Positions 18,093 to 27,524 of a DNA stretch of 61,989 bases are shown here, one piece after another. The stretch's first letter is position 1. The number at the start of each line of letters is the position of its first letter. The stretch covers positions 1 to 61,989 of the forward strand of contig JBJMVQ010000003.1 in the NCBI GenBank assembly GCA_045810625.1. Direction: 5' to 3'. This DNA is from JACQFZ01 sp045810625 (GTDB lineage: Bacteria > Pseudomonadota > Gammaproteobacteria > Acidiferrobacterales > Sulfurifustaceae). Below the pieces are notes generated by a model, which was given only the letters and a program-made list of their open reading frames with translations, was not told the origin of the DNA and did not search any database. The position numbers and the translations under genes were made by a program.

Positions 18093-19070
18093 ATGGAGCA
18101 GTTAGACGCCCGCCAGCTCTTGCAGTCGGTTACCCGGCTGGTGGAAAAGCCCGACATCAAAGCCCTCGAGCTGTCGCTCATTGCGACGCTCGGCAAGATC
18201 ATCAAGGCCACGTCCATACGGCTGTGTCAGCTGCATCTCGATCCCACCGCACCGCAGCGGCAGCTGCTCGTCTATGCCGACCCCTACGAAGCCGCTCCGC
18301 TCGAGGGCGCGCCGGCGTTTCGCGAATGCCTGGAGACCGAGCGCAGGGTGATCGTCCGCAAGAACGCGCGCGTCATCGTCATTCATCCGATCAAGGTACG
18401 GAGCGGGATCGTCGGCTTTCTGGTGATCGAGTGCGAGAAGGAAGACGCGCACGATCAGGATATCGTTTCGATTCTTCTCGATTTCTACAAAAACTACGCA
18501 TCGCTGCTACTCGACACCGAACGCGACGTGCTCACGGGTCTTCTGAACCGGAAATCGTTCTACGAAAAGGTGCTGCAGCTCATCGGATCGCATCGCAACG
18601 CGCCGGCCGTCGACGGGAGCGGGGTGTGTCTGGCCGTGATCGATATCGACAAATTCACGCAGGTCAACGATCAATACGGCCACCTGGTGGGCGATGAAAC
18701 GCTCATCCTGCTCGCGCGCACCATGGTCGATGTCTTCCGCGGCGGCGACCTGCTGTTCCGCATGGGTGGCGAAGAGTTCGTCGTGGTGTTGAAAGACATC
18801 GACATCGCGCGCGCGTCGGCGGTGCTCGAGCGTCTCCGCCAAGTGATCGAAGCGCGCGGATTCCCGCAAGTCGGCCGGCTGACGGCAAGCGTCGGCGCAT
18901 CGTTCCTGGTTGCCGACGATTTGCCCATGAATCTCATCGATCGCGCGCACAAAGCGCTTTACTACGCGAAGGCGAATGGCCGGAACCAGGTATGCTTCTA
19001 CGAAAACCTGGTATCCGAAGGGAAGCTGAGCGCGCTGCAAAAGCGTCAGACGGATATCGAGCTGTTCTAG
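18093..19070 (+). CDS. diguanylate cyclase with GAF-like sensor
   Basis: 325 residues with a very strong ribosome site (AAGGGGGGTC). Residues 1-145 look like a degenerate GAF-type sensor (LSLIATLGKIIKATSIRLCQLHLD, RVIVIHPIKVRSGIVGFLVIE). The GGDEF domain starts at LTGLLNRKSFYEKVL; the active site is FRMGGEEFVVVL with RGGD five residues before it, the usual product-inhibition site. It synthesises c-di-GMP from GTP in the cytosol. All catalytic residues are intact. Confidence 0.92.
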   Translation: MEQLDARQLLQSVTRLVEKPDIKALELSLIATLGKIIKATSIRLCQLHLDPTAPQRQLLVYADPYEAAPLEGAPAFRECLETERRVIVRKNARVIVIHPIKVRSGIVGFLVIECEKEDAHDQDIVSILLDFYKNYASLLLDTERDVLTGLLNRKSFYEKVLQLIGSHRNAPAVDGSGVCLAVIDIDKFTQVNDQYGHLVGDETLILLARTMVDVFRGGDLLFRMGGEEFVVVLKDIDIARASAVLERLRQVIEARGFPQVGRLTASVGASFLVADDLPMNLIDRAHKALYYAKANGRNQVCFYENLVSEGKLSALQKRQTDIELF

Positions 19071-19300
19071 CCCTATCGCCTCTTCCCTGACTTCCCGGAC
19101 GCGTGGTTGTATGTGCGACGAGTCCACGTAAGGTTTCTCGCGTGGCTCTCCCCGCAAGAAATCGGTCATGTTTGCCGCCAAAGGCCGCTGCGCTTAGCGC
19201 GTCGTTGTCCGGACACTTTCGGGGTCAGCGGCGACTGTATCTACCGCTCATGTTGATGCTCGTGATAGGTTCGCCCGAGTATCAACGAAGCGGGTGTTGC

Positions 19301-19501
19301 ATGAAAGCCGTCGTATTCGAGCGCACCGGCGGGGCCGAGGAGGTCCTTGCGATACGTGAGATTGCGCAACCGAAGCCGCAGCCGCATGAAGTTCTCGTCA
19401 AGGTTCACGCACGGCCGATTCAGCCGGCGGATTTTCTTTTCATCGAAGGCAAGTCTCGAATTAATCCGATGACCAATCGTCTGACCGGGTGGTCGTCATG
19501 A
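19301..19501 (+). pseudogene. truncated quinone oxidoreductase/alcohol dehydrogenase N-terminus
   Basis: A 66-codon frame starting MKAVVFERTGGAEEVLAIREI, then PHEVLVKVHARPIQPADFLFIEGK, the start of the GroES-like fold of zinc-independent quinone oxidoreductases. It breaks off after about 50 matching residues and ends in unrelated sequence (MTNRLTGWSS). The Rossmann domain is absent. The remnant's stop overlaps the start of the YqiA-like gene (ATGA), so it may still serve as a translated leader. Confidence 0.7.
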
Positions 19502-20076
19502 TCGTCTATCTCCATGGCTTCAACAGCGGCGGCACATCGGCTAAGGCAACTTGGCTGCGCCAGCATCTGCCGGATATCAGCGTTTTGTCGCCGACGTATC
19601 CGGCGCACGTCGCCGACGCGGCGCCGAAGTCGATACGCGATTACATCGCGCGCGTGCGCCGCGAGCATCCGCAGGACAAGAAACTGCTGCTGGTAGGAAG
19701 CTCCATGGGTGGCTTTTGGGCGCGCTACTTGGCCGCCGAGCTCGGTGCCGGAATGGCGCTGATCAATCCCGCGATGCATCCCGAGATCGATCTTCTGCGT
19801 GTCGTCGGCACGAATAAAAATGAAGCGACGGGCGAAGAGTACGTGTTGACGGCGGAGCAGGTGAAAGCGCTCGGGCGCTACAAGTTAGCCAAGTGCGATC
19901 CCAATGTACCCGCGCTCGTGCTGCTCGATGAAGCGGACGAAGTGATCGACTATCGCGACGCACAGGCGTTTTATCGCGATTGTGCGCGAGTTGTCGTTTA
20001 CCCCGGCGGCTCACATCGATTCGAGCATTTGCCGGAGGCGTTGCCGGAGATTCGCCGGTTGTACGATATCTTGTAG
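19498..20076 (+). CDS. yqiA: YqiA-type esterase (alpha/beta hydrolase)
   Basis: 192 residues from the ATG at 19498. It matches E. coli YqiA in length and order: IVYLHGFNSGGTSAKATWLRQ, LLLVGSSMGGFWARYLA with the nucleophilic Ser in GSSMGG, INPAMHP, EEYVLTAEQV, LVLLDEADEVIDYRDA with the acidic residue, and YPGGSHRFEHLPEAL with the catalytic His. YqiA hydrolyses short acyl esters. In E. coli it lies with parE; here it follows a decayed gene and precedes hslR. Confidence 0.85.
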   Translation: MIVYLHGFNSGGTSAKATWLRQHLPDISVLSPTYPAHVADAAPKSIRDYIARVRREHPQDKKLLLVGSSMGGFWARYLAAELGAGMALINPAMHPEIDLLRVVGTNKNEATGEEYVLTAEQVKALGRYKLAKCDPNVPALVLLDEADEVIDYRDAQAFYRDCARVVVYPGGSHRFEHLPEALPEIRRLYDIL

Positions 20077-20257
20077 TCCGGAGCGCCGAGCTCGATTAGA
20101 TGCTCGCGCAGCTGTAATGCTGTATCGCGAACCCGCTCCTCTTGCCCCAGCGCGCCGCGGCGGCCGACGCGATGTCCATCGAGTGGGCGCGGCGTTGCAA
20201 CGAGATTAAAATCGTCTGCGCGATCGTTCGCGTTCCGCAAACCTACATAGGCGACGC

Positions 20258-20659
20258 ATGGCCGAAGCGACCAGCAACGAAGTCCGAATCGACAAATGGC
20301 TGTGGGCGGCGCGATTCTTCAAGACGCGCGCACGCGCCGCCGAGGCGGTCGCGGGCGGCAAGGTCAAAGTGAACGGCGAGCGGGTGAAGGCCGCTAAGGC
20401 GCTTCGGCGCGGCGACGAGCTGCGCATTCACATCGGTCCGTACGAGCACGTGATTCGCGTGCTCGGCTTGTCCGCGCGACGCGGCTCGGCGGCGGAAGCG
20501 GCGTTGCTCTACCAAGAAAGCCCCGAGAGCAAGGCGGCGCGGCAAGAGCTGGCGGCGCGGCTGGCCGCGGAACGAAGCTTGTTTCCTCGGGAAAAAGGCC
20601 GCCCCACGAAGCGCGCGCGCCGCGAGCTGATTCGGTTCAAGCAGGGCGGCAGCCGGTAG
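20258..20659 (+). CDS. hslR: Hsp15, S4-domain heat-shock protein
   Basis: 133 residues: an S4 RNA-binding domain (RIDKWLWAARFFKTRARAAEAV, GGKVKVNGERVKAAKALRRGDEL), then the Hsp15 tail rich in Lys and Arg (KGRPTKRARRELIRF). Hsp15 binds stalled 50S subunits that carry a nascent chain and helps recycle them. The length is the usual one. It is preceded by a 180-base gap with no other gene and no operon partner. Confidence 0.9.
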   Translation: MAEATSNEVRIDKWLWAARFFKTRARAAEAVAGGKVKVNGERVKAAKALRRGDELRIHIGPYEHVIRVLGLSARRGSAAEAALLYQESPESKAARQELAARLAAERSLFPREKGRPTKRARRELIRFKQGGSR

Positions 20660-20706
20660 CCGCGCAACGCGTTGTCGGGCTTAAGAGGTCCGGGAGTAAA
20701 AAAACG

Positions 20707-20733
20707 TTGCATTCGGCCAAATATGTGTATACT
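20707..20733 (+). promoter_or_regulatory. cold-shock gene promoter candidate
   Basis: TTGCAT (20707-20712) and TATACT (20728-20733), 15 bases apart, followed by a leader of about 115 bases to the cold-shock gene. The long leader is typical of cold-shock mRNAs, which fold differently at low temperature. Confidence 0.5.
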
Positions 20734-20855
20734 GAGCATCCGCAGCACTTGTACCCGTGATCACTTCGGAAGGTTCCCTGGTTTACACCATCACCCCCGG
20801 CAGTGTCCCCGGCAAGAATACTGCACCCCCAAATTGAACAAAGGTGATTTTGAAA

Positions 20856-21059
20856 ATGGTTAAAGGAACCGTGAAGTGGTTTAACGACGCCAAAGGCTTT
20901 GGCTTTATTACCCCGGACGACGGCGGCAAAGATGTCTTCGTGCATCACTCCGCCATTCAGGGCAGCGGCTTCAAGTCGCTCGCTGAAGGACAGAAAGTAA
21001 CGTTCAACGTCGAGCAGGGTGCGAAAGGCCCGTCGGCTTCGAACGTGCAGCCGGCTTAA
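20856..21059 (+). CDS. CspA-family cold-shock protein
   Basis: 67 residues from the ATG at 20856 (AAAGGTGA upstream); an earlier GTG at 20844 adds four residues and is less likely. The nucleic-acid-binding motifs are KWFNDAKGFGFITPDDGG (RNP1) and DVFVHHSAI (RNP2). It binds single-stranded RNA and DNA as an RNA chaperone. A terminator follows at 21081, so it is a single-gene unit with its own promoter. Confidence 0.95.
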   Translation: MVKGTVKWFNDAKGFGFITPDDGGKDVFVHHSAIQGSGFKSLAEGQKVTFNVEQGAKGPSASNVQPA

Positions 21060-21080
21060 TCGCCGACTACATCGGTCCTG

Positions 21081-21110
21081 AAAAATCCCGCCTCCGGCGG
21101 GATTTTTTTT
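21081..21110 (+). terminator. rho-independent terminator of the cold-shock gene
   Basis: Stem AATCCCGCC / GGCGGGATT with a three-base loop, an A-run before and eight Ts after, 21 bases beyond the stop codon. It is the clearest terminator of the window, and the A-run makes it potentially bidirectional. Confidence 0.92.
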
Positions 21111-21626
21111 GCGCCATTCCGCTCGCGATTGGCGATCGCCGCAACTCGCGGCAACCTCCTCCGAGCGCGCCGGAGCAGATGTTGTTTGCCTCGGCGATAG
21201 GGCAACAGTCGATTTCCGAGCGGGCTCCCCCATCAGCTCGCCGTCGGCACGGCAGCAAGACGCGTTCCCTCCTTGCGGCGGTGCGTCCTGACTCGAAGCT
21301 TGCGATGCGCGATGCAGCGTCAGTCACCGTCATTCGTTCGTCGCGGTTAGTCGAACGCGCGAGTGGCGTGGGCTACTTCTGAAGATATCGTCACCGCATC
21401 GATAGCAGCTCGGCGATTTGCGTCGTCACGCAAGCCCGCGCCGTGACATGATGCAGTCTGTTGCCGGATATAAAGACAAGGCATCCACCACGCCTGCCTG
21501 CCGAGCCCTCAGTGCTTCGCGGAGACGCGGCACAACACGCACGCAAGATGAGGACATTCTGTCACCGAATTGCGAAGCGGCGCGTTATCATCACATGTCT
21601 ATTTCGGGTCGTTGCTTCACTCCGCC
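21111..21626. other. intergenic region without recognised gene
   Basis: About 515 bases with only short, arginine-rich frames that look like noise. The DUF3300 frame is open from 21570, but its signal peptide points to a start at 21627. No promoter could be fixed. Confidence 0.4.
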
Positions 21627-23129
21627 GTGACGGCGTACGCGAAACGCGTTTTGCTGCACCTGCTCTTGCTGTCGTTCCTGCTGTCTTCGTGTGCATTCGC
21701 ACAAACAGAAACGCAAGCGCCCGAACACGTCTACTCCCAGGCAGAGCTCGATCAGATGCTCGCGCCGATCGCGCTGTACCCGGACTCGCTGCTGTCGCAA
21801 ATACTCATCGCCGCAACATATCCGCTGGAGATCGTCGAGGCGGCGCGCTGGTCGCGGGCGAATCCGCAACTGCACGGTCAGGACGCCGTGAAAGCGGTGG
21901 ACGACCGCAACTGGGACCCCAGCGTGAAATCGCTGGTCGCCTTTCCACGCGTGCTGCAAAGGATGGACGAGAAGCTCGAATGGACCGAGCAACTTGGCGA
22001 TGCCTTCCTCGCGCAGGAGTCGCAGGTGATGGACACCGTTCAGCGCCTGCGCAAGCGCGCGTATGAAGCGGGCAACCTGCGGTCGAGCGATCAGCAGCGC
22101 GTTTTAAAGCAAGACGACACCATCATCGTCGAGCCGGCGAATCCGGCGGTCGTATACGTGCCGTACTACGATCCGGTGGCGGTCTACGGGTCTTGGTGGT
22201 GGCCGGCGTATCCGCCGGTTTACTGGGCGCCGTGGCCCGGCTATTACGCGAGCCCAGGATATGTCGGGCCCATATGGGGCGGCGGCGTCATCATCGGCGC
22301 GAATTTCTTCTTCGGCGTCTCCGATTGGCATCGTCGCCACATCCGAATCGTCGACGCGCATCCGTTTTACTACCATCGCCCGGGTCAACGCCCGATTCCG
22401 GACAAAGTCTGGCGCCACGACCCGTATCATCGGCGCGGTGTTCCGTATCGGCATCCCTCGGTGCGCGAACGCTACCACCCGATCACCGCGCCCGAAGTCC
22501 GGCGCGCGTATCGCGGATATCCGCCGCCTCCGCAGAATCATCCCGTGCCCACACCTCGGCCCGACACGCCGCCCCGCGGCGGGCGTCCGCCCGGCGAGCA
22601 TCGCGCGCCGCCGCCGGCGCCCGCTCCGGGAACGCCGCTCCCATCGCCGGGTGACATTCGCAAGTTTCCTCGGACCGCGCCGCCAGCGCCGCCATCTCCG
22701 GGTGCTGCACCACCGCACATCGGCAGGTTTCCTCACAACGTGCCGCCGCCCACGCCGGCTCCGGGAACTCCGATGCCGCCCGCCGGTAGCATCGGTAAGC
22801 TTCCTCGCGCAGTGCCGCAGCTTCCGTCATCTCCGGGCGCGACGCCTCCGCAGGCCGTGCCGGCACCGGGCACTCCGCTTCCGCCGGCAATGCGTAAGAT
22901 TCCGAACGCCCCGATCGCTCGACCGACTCCCGAACCGCGGCCCAACGCGCTTGAAGGTGTCGGCCGGGGCTTGGACGTGCATAGCGAGCGTGGGCACGCG
23001 AGCGCCCAGCGGCCTCCGCCGGTCAACATACCGCGGCCCGTGCAGCCGGCGCCGAGAGGCGCGGTTCCGCCCGCGAGCGGCGGAAATTTTCCGGGGACGT
23101 TTGGATGGCAGAGGGGCGGCGGACGGTGA
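21627..23129 (+). CDS. DUF3300 secreted protein
   Basis: About 500 residues from a GTG at 21627, directly before a signal peptide (RVLLHLLLLSFLLSSCAFA). Residues 35-210 are the DUF3300 domain: SQAELDQMLAPIALYPDSLLSQIL, ARWSRANPQL, WDPSVKSLVAFPRVL, then VYVPYYDPVAVYG. After a Trp/Tyr/Pro-rich stretch, the C-terminal half is a low-complexity Pro/Arg/Gly tail with repeats around PAPGTPLPSPG and PPAPSPGAAPP. It is exported; the tail may span or bind the cell wall. In many proteobacteria DUF3300 is followed by DUF2950, and here the neighbour is a decayed DUF2950 gene. Confidence 0.85.
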   Translation: MTAYAKRVLLHLLLLSFLLSSCAFAQTETQAPEHVYSQAELDQMLAPIALYPDSLLSQILIAATYPLEIVEAARWSRANPQLHGQDAVKAVDDRNWDPSVKSLVAFPRVLQRMDEKLEWTEQLGDAFLAQESQVMDTVQRLRKRAYEAGNLRSSDQQRVLKQDDTIIVEPANPAVVYVPYYDPVAVYGSWWWPAYPPVYWAPWPGYYASPGYVGPIWGGGVIIGANFFFGVSDWHRRHIRIVDAHPFYYHRPGQRPIPDKVWRHDPYHRRGVPYRHPSVRERYHPITAPEVRRAYRGYPPPPQNHPVPTPRPDTPPRGGRPPGEHRAPPPAPAPGTPLPSPGDIRKFPRTAPPAPPSPGAAPPHIGRFPHNVPPPTPAPGTPMPPAGSIGKLPRAVPQLPSSPGATPPQAVPAPGTPLPPAMRKIPNAPIARPTPEPRPNALEGVGRGLDVHSERGHASAQRPPPVNIPRPVQPAPRGAVPPASGGNFPGTFGWQRGGGR

Positions 23130-23182
23130 ACGCGCATTCTATTTTCAGAGTCGGCCGCGGGCGCAACCTACGGTGAGCGCGC

Positions 23183-23625
23183 GTGCGCGTCATTCGCGGC
23201 GGTCGCAGTTTGTTGCGCCGCACGCTTTGCGCGCTGACGCTCATCGTCGTCGCGCCGGCAGCGACGGCCGGCAGCTTGGGACAAAAAACGTTCGTTTCGC
23301 GGAAGCGGGTGTCGATGCGCTGGTCGAGGCCGTCAAGGCGAACGATGAGACGGCGACTGCGCGCCATTCTCGGCACGCACGGCGAAAAGTTATTGAGCTC
23401 CGGCGACGCCGTCGCGGACGCGCAAACCGCGCCCAGTTCGTCGCAGCATATTACGCCGCGCACAAGATCGAGTCGGACGGTGAGCGGCAGGCGACGCTCG
23501 TGATCGGCGAGGACGAATGGCCGTTGCCGATTCCGCCCGTTAGGGCGAGCGACGGCTGGCGTTTCGATACCCAAAAGGCGCACGAAATTCTCGACCGCCG
23601 CATCGGCAATGAGCTCGCGGGCGCG
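23183..23625 (+). pseudogene. decayed DUF2950 gene, three frameshifts and 3' truncation
   Basis: DUF2950-like sequence is spread over two frames. It starts in one frame with a signal peptide (LCALTLIVVAPAATAGSLGQ), shifts near 23300 to EAGVDALVEAVKANDETA, returns near 23355 to LRAILGTHGEKLLSSGDAVADAQT, and shifts again near 23427 to RAQFVAAYYAAHKIESDG, then EDEWPLPIPPVRASDGWRFDT up to ILDRRIG. It stops about where the oppositely oriented cyclase gene ends, so roughly the second half of the usual protein is missing. Neighbouring genes are intact, which argues against general sequencing error. Confidence 0.85.
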
Positions 23626-23631
23626 ACCCCA

Positions 23632-25107
23632 TCAGGCGCTGACACGCGCAGGCACATCGGCGACCACCCGATCGCGCCCGCCGGCCTTTGCTGCGTAGAG
23701 CGCGTCATCCGCGCGGCTCAGTATCCGCTCCGGCTCCTTATCCTCTGCGCTCAAGATGGTCACGCCGAAGCTTGCCGTAACCCGCAATTCGTCTCGCTTC
23801 ACCGCTACATCGGTCGATCGCAATGCTTCGCGCATGCGCTCGGCCAGTCGCAGCGCGTGTGCGCGATCGGTTTCGGGCGCGACGACCACGAACTCCTCAC
23901 CGCCGTAGCGCGCCATCGTATCGGTGTTGCGGATCACCTTCGTTGCGACGGCCGCGACGTGGCGCAGCACGGCGTCGCCGGCGCCGTGCCCGTAGCGGTC
24001 GTTGACCTGCTTGAAGTGATCGATGTCGAGCATGATCACCGCGAGCTCACGCCGGCTGCGGTGCGCGCGTTCGATTTCCCGCCGCAACACCCTGAACAGC
24101 GCGCGGCGATTGAGGAGCCCGGTCAGTGAATCCGTCACGGCTAATTTCTTGAGCCGCTGATTTGCCGCCCTCAGTTCCGCGGTTCGATTACTCACGCGAA
24201 TTTCGAGTTCGCGCGCGTTGGTGCGAAGCTGCGACAGCAGCGCGGCAATGCTGAGCGTCGTCACGCTCATGATGATTATGAACTCTTGTGTCAAGACGGC
24301 AGTCTCGTGGATCGGAAGGTCGCCGAACGGCTGCTGCCCGTTCTTGGTAACGTAAAGGATCATCGTCGCGACGACGACCAGAGTGACGGTGGTCGTGCGA
24401 AGACTGAATCGTGCGGCAATGTACAAAATGGGCGGAAGCAGGAGCGTCGGACGGATACTGATGTCTTGAAATCTCCCTGCATACGCGCTCACGAATGCAA
24501 AGAACACGATGAAGCCACCGAGCATGACGAGAGCGTCGTACCAGCGCAGAGGGGCATGGTGACTCTCGACAGCGGCTGGCTCCGGCGGCCAGAGACTCAA
24601 GGCGAGCGGTGTGAGAATCAGCAAACCCAGACCGTCGCTAAACCACCAGATCCGGACGAACTCGATGTAACCGGTCTCGGTGACACGAAAGGTGCGGTAG
24701 ATGCCGGCGGCGGCGCACGCGGAAACCAATGCCCCGATGACCGGGCCGGCCGTGACGAACTTCGCGAGATCGAGCGGCGCCGCGAAGCGAGGATTGAACC
24801 GCCAACGCTGGAGCAGGCCGTAAGCGATGGTCGCTTCGAGGAGATTGATTGAACCGAACAAGATCGCCTCGAGGAACGTGAACGTCGGATAGTCGGCGGC
24901 GATTTCGGCGATAATGACGGCGACCGCAAACAAGCCATAACGCCGCGTGCCGTAATGAAACAGCGCGGCGAGCAGCAGGCTGTTCGGGATCCACATCATG
25001 ACCAGCACTTTCGGCAAGAGCGCAAACGCAAGACTGAGCTTCGCGCCGAAGTAGAAAAGTGCGGGAAGCAGCAACAGTTGCACCCATGGTGTAGGGCGTG
25101 CCGTCAT
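23632..25107 (-). CDS. MASE1-GGDEF membrane diguanylate cyclase
   Basis: 491 residues. The first 290 hold about eight to nine membrane helices of the MASE1 type (FGAKLSLAFALLPKVLVMMWIPNSLLLAALF near the start, FVRIWWFSDGLGLLILTPLAL in the middle). A short coiled coil (LEIRVSNRTAELRAANQRLKKL) leads into GGDEF: LTGLLNRRALFRVL, LDIDHFKQVNDRYGHGAGD, ARYGGEEFVVVAP. RNTD sits five residues before GGEEF as an inhibitory site. It should make c-di-GMP in response to a membrane signal. The gene converges on, and may have overrun, the DUF2950 remnant. Confidence 0.92.
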   Translation of the reverse strand: MTARPTPWVQLLLLPALFYFGAKLSLAFALLPKVLVMMWIPNSLLLAALFHYGTRRYGLFAVAVIIAEIAADYPTFTFLEAILFGSINLLEATIAYGLLQRWRFNPRFAAPLDLAKFVTAGPVIGALVSACAAAGIYRTFRVTETGYIEFVRIWWFSDGLGLLILTPLALSLWPPEPAAVESHHAPLRWYDALVMLGGFIVFFAFVSAYAGRFQDISIRPTLLLPPILYIAARFSLRTTTVTLVVVATMILYVTKNGQQPFGDLPIHETAVLTQEFIIIMSVTTLSIAALLSQLRTNARELEIRVSNRTAELRAANQRLKKLAVTDSLTGLLNRRALFRVLRREIERAHRSRRELAVIMLDIDHFKQVNDRYGHGAGDAVLRHVAAVATKVIRNTDTMARYGGEEFVVVAPETDRAHALRLAERMREALRSTDVAVKRDELRVTASFGVTILSAEDKEPERILSRADDALYAAKAGGRDRVVADVPARVSA

Positions 25108-25295
25108 TACGGCTCTGTTCCGTGGATTTCATTTGCGATAGTAACGCGCCGCCGAAGCGCGAAGGCATGATATCTCCGCGGTCATCGCGCAGCCGGCAGG
25201 TGCGGTCTGCCGCATGTGACGTGCATGAGAACTTTCCGAAAGGCAATGGCGACGAGCTGGAACGGCGAGTCTGAGCACCGGGCGATCGGAACAGG

Positions 25296-26060
25296 ATGAC
25301 GATGGATTTCGTCGGTGTCGACGGATGCCGGAGCGGTTGGTTCTATCTTGGTTTGAGCGAATCGGGTGACTCAAAGCACGGGATTGTCGAAGACGACGAC
25401 GAGCTTGTGGCGCTCGCCGCTCGCGCCAAGCTGGTGCTCATCGACATCCCGATCGGCCTAAAAGAGCGAGGCGAGTCGGAGCGATCATGCGACGTGGAAG
25501 CGCGCCGCGTCCTGGGCAGGCCGCGTGCGTCGTCGGTGTTCCGCGTGCCGACGCGACAAGCGGTCGAGGCGCGAAGCTTCGAGACGGCGTGTGCGGAGAA
25601 CTATCGGATCACCGGCACGCGATTGAGTCGGCAGACCTGGCACATCTGCGACAAGATTCGACAGATCGATCGGCTGCTTCGTGCGCATCCAATGCTGCGA
25701 TCGACTTTCCACGAGATGCATCCGGAGGTGTGTTTCTGGGGTTTGAGCGGAGGTCGTGCGGCTTCGCATAACAAGAAGTCGCCAGCGGGGCGGCGTGAGC
25801 GGATCGAGATTCTCGCCAAGTATCTGCCGAACGCCGAAGCAATTGCGGATGCGGCTGCGGGGGCGTGTCGCCGCAAAGACGTCGCGTGGGACGACATTCT
25901 GGACGCGTTCGCGGGAGCGGTGACGGCGAGGGTCGGGTACGGGAATCTTTCGACGCTTCCGGCCAATCCGGAACGCGATGAGCGCGGTCTCGCGATGGAA
26001 GTCGTCTTTGCGCGGCCCGGCTGGGTCGCGGAAGGGGAGTCGACAGAGAACCGACGATAG
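25296..26060 (+). CDS. DUF429 protein
   Basis: 254 residues; the ATG at 25302 is an alternative start. The N-terminus DFVGVDGCRSGWFYLGL and the following LVLIDIPIGLKERGESERSCDVEARRVLG match DUF429, predicted to have an RNase H-like fold with acidic residues at the VDG and IDIP sites. Later conserved parts are SSVFRVPTR, HEMHPEVCFWGLSGG and WDDILDAFAGAVTA. The biochemical role of this family is not established to my knowledge. It stands alone between intergenic gaps. Confidence 0.85.
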   Translation: MTMDFVGVDGCRSGWFYLGLSESGDSKHGIVEDDDELVALAARAKLVLIDIPIGLKERGESERSCDVEARRVLGRPRASSVFRVPTRQAVEARSFETACAENYRITGTRLSRQTWHICDKIRQIDRLLRAHPMLRSTFHEMHPEVCFWGLSGGRAASHNKKSPAGRRERIEILAKYLPNAEAIADAAAGACRRKDVAWDDILDAFAGAVTARVGYGNLSTLPANPERDERGLAMEVVFARPGWVAEGESTENRR

Positions 26061-26130
26061 AGCCGTGTATCGTGCCGAGCATCCGGACGCGAGTAGCACC
26101 GCGCGGTGGTAGTGCTACGCTGAAAAAGCG

Positions 26131-27378
26131 ATGCACGATGCCATCCATACTACCGCCACTGCTCCCGGGATCGACATCTTCGATCCGCGGTATTACCCGC
26201 GAACGTATCGCGTCTCAACCGGCAGTTTGATCGTGTATCTGCTGCTCGGCGGTCTCGTTTTCGCCGGTGGCGTCGCAGGGGTCTGGTACTTCGGAACCGG
26301 TCACGAAACGAAATCCGCAGACGATGCGGCGATGTTGGTTGCAGTCTGCCTGGCGTTCGTGGCGCTCGGCGGTTTCCTTATTCTGTATATGCTCACGACG
26401 CGAGTCGTGCTGTCTGCTGACGCTATCGAGCTGCGCGACTTCATCCGGAGGCGAAAGCTGCGGCGCGATGACATCGCCGGACGTCGCGTCGTCGACGCGC
26501 ATTACTATTCGACACTCGTCTTCGTTCCTAAGCGTGCAGAGACGAAACCGCTCAAGATCATGAGCATTATGCAAACGGATTTCTTCTTTCAGGCATGGTT
26601 CGCAACGCTACCCGACCTCGACGCGCAAGAGCTGGAAAAATCTGCGTCCGAGATCCTCGCGAGCCGTGACCTCGGGCGCACGCTGGAAGAACGGGTCGAG
26701 CGCTTGGCGGCGGCGCGCAAGATCGCCAAAGGCCTGACCGTCGTTGCGGTCGGCGTTTCGATTTGGGGATATTTTCTGCCCGAGCCGTACGAAATCGTCA
26801 TCGCGGCGCTCGCGGTCTTGCCGCTGATCGCGATCGCGCTGATCGGAAAATTCGGCCGGTTATACCAGCTATCGGGGCGCACAAATGACGCGCGCGCGAA
26901 CCTCGTCGCCGTGTTTATCGGGCCGGCGATAGTCCTCGGACTGCGCGCGATAGAAGACATTCAGCTGCTCAACTGGACGCCGATGTGGGCCGCGACGGTC
27001 GTCGGCGCTCTCGTGCTGACGTCCGTGATTGCCGGCTTCGAGCGCGAGATCCGCGGCCGGCGCTGGGAAGTGCTCGCGATGTTGTTCCTTTCCAGCTTCT
27101 ACGCTTACGGCGGCATCATCGAGGCGAACGCGTTGCTCGATCGGTCCCGAGCGCAGGTGTTCGAAGCGTCGGTGCTGGGGAAGCGCACGTCGGGAAGCAA
27201 AAACACGACCTATTATTTGCGACTCTCGCCGTGGGGGCCGCGCCGCGCGGAGGACGATGTGCCCGTGCCGAGCGACATGTACGAAGCCACGGCGCCCGGC
27301 CAACGTGTTTGCGTGATTCTCCGCTCGGGTGCGTTGGAGATGCCGTGGTTCGTCGTGACCGGCTGTTCCGGCAGATAG
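26131..27378 (+). CDS. multi-pass membrane protein of unknown function
   Basis: 415 residues. Two helices (about 30-52 and 68-92) precede a PH-like soluble stretch (VVLSADAIELRDFIRRRKLRRDDIAGRRVV), the pattern seen in small bacterial PH-domain membrane proteins. Four or five more helices follow (205-222, 226-242, 263-278, 285-305, 315-332). The C-terminal 85 residues are soluble and contain TYYLRLSPWGP and RVCVILRSGALEMPWFVV. I do not recognise the full-length family. Confidence 0.7.
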   Translation: MHDAIHTTATAPGIDIFDPRYYPRTYRVSTGSLIVYLLLGGLVFAGGVAGVWYFGTGHETKSADDAAMLVAVCLAFVALGGFLILYMLTTRVVLSADAIELRDFIRRRKLRRDDIAGRRVVDAHYYSTLVFVPKRAETKPLKIMSIMQTDFFFQAWFATLPDLDAQELEKSASEILASRDLGRTLEERVERLAAARKIAKGLTVVAVGVSIWGYFLPEPYEIVIAALAVLPLIAIALIGKFGRLYQLSGRTNDARANLVAVFIGPAIVLGLRAIEDIQLLNWTPMWAATVVGALVLTSVIAGFEREIRGRRWEVLAMLFLSSFYAYGGIIEANALLDRSRAQVFEASVLGKRTSGSKNTTYYLRLSPWGPRRAEDDVPVPSDMYEATAPGQRVCVILRSGALEMPWFVVTGCSGR

Positions 27379-27524
27379 ACGAAGCGCAAGCATCGCAAAT
27401 CGCGGAGCGCGCACAGCGAATCCGGTCGAAGCACACGTATTTGGAACGCGCGCGAATTGATTCGCGTCAAGCCGTATACCGTGTCGTACTTCTACGGTCT
27501 CCTGTCTAGAAGAATGGCGCGGTC

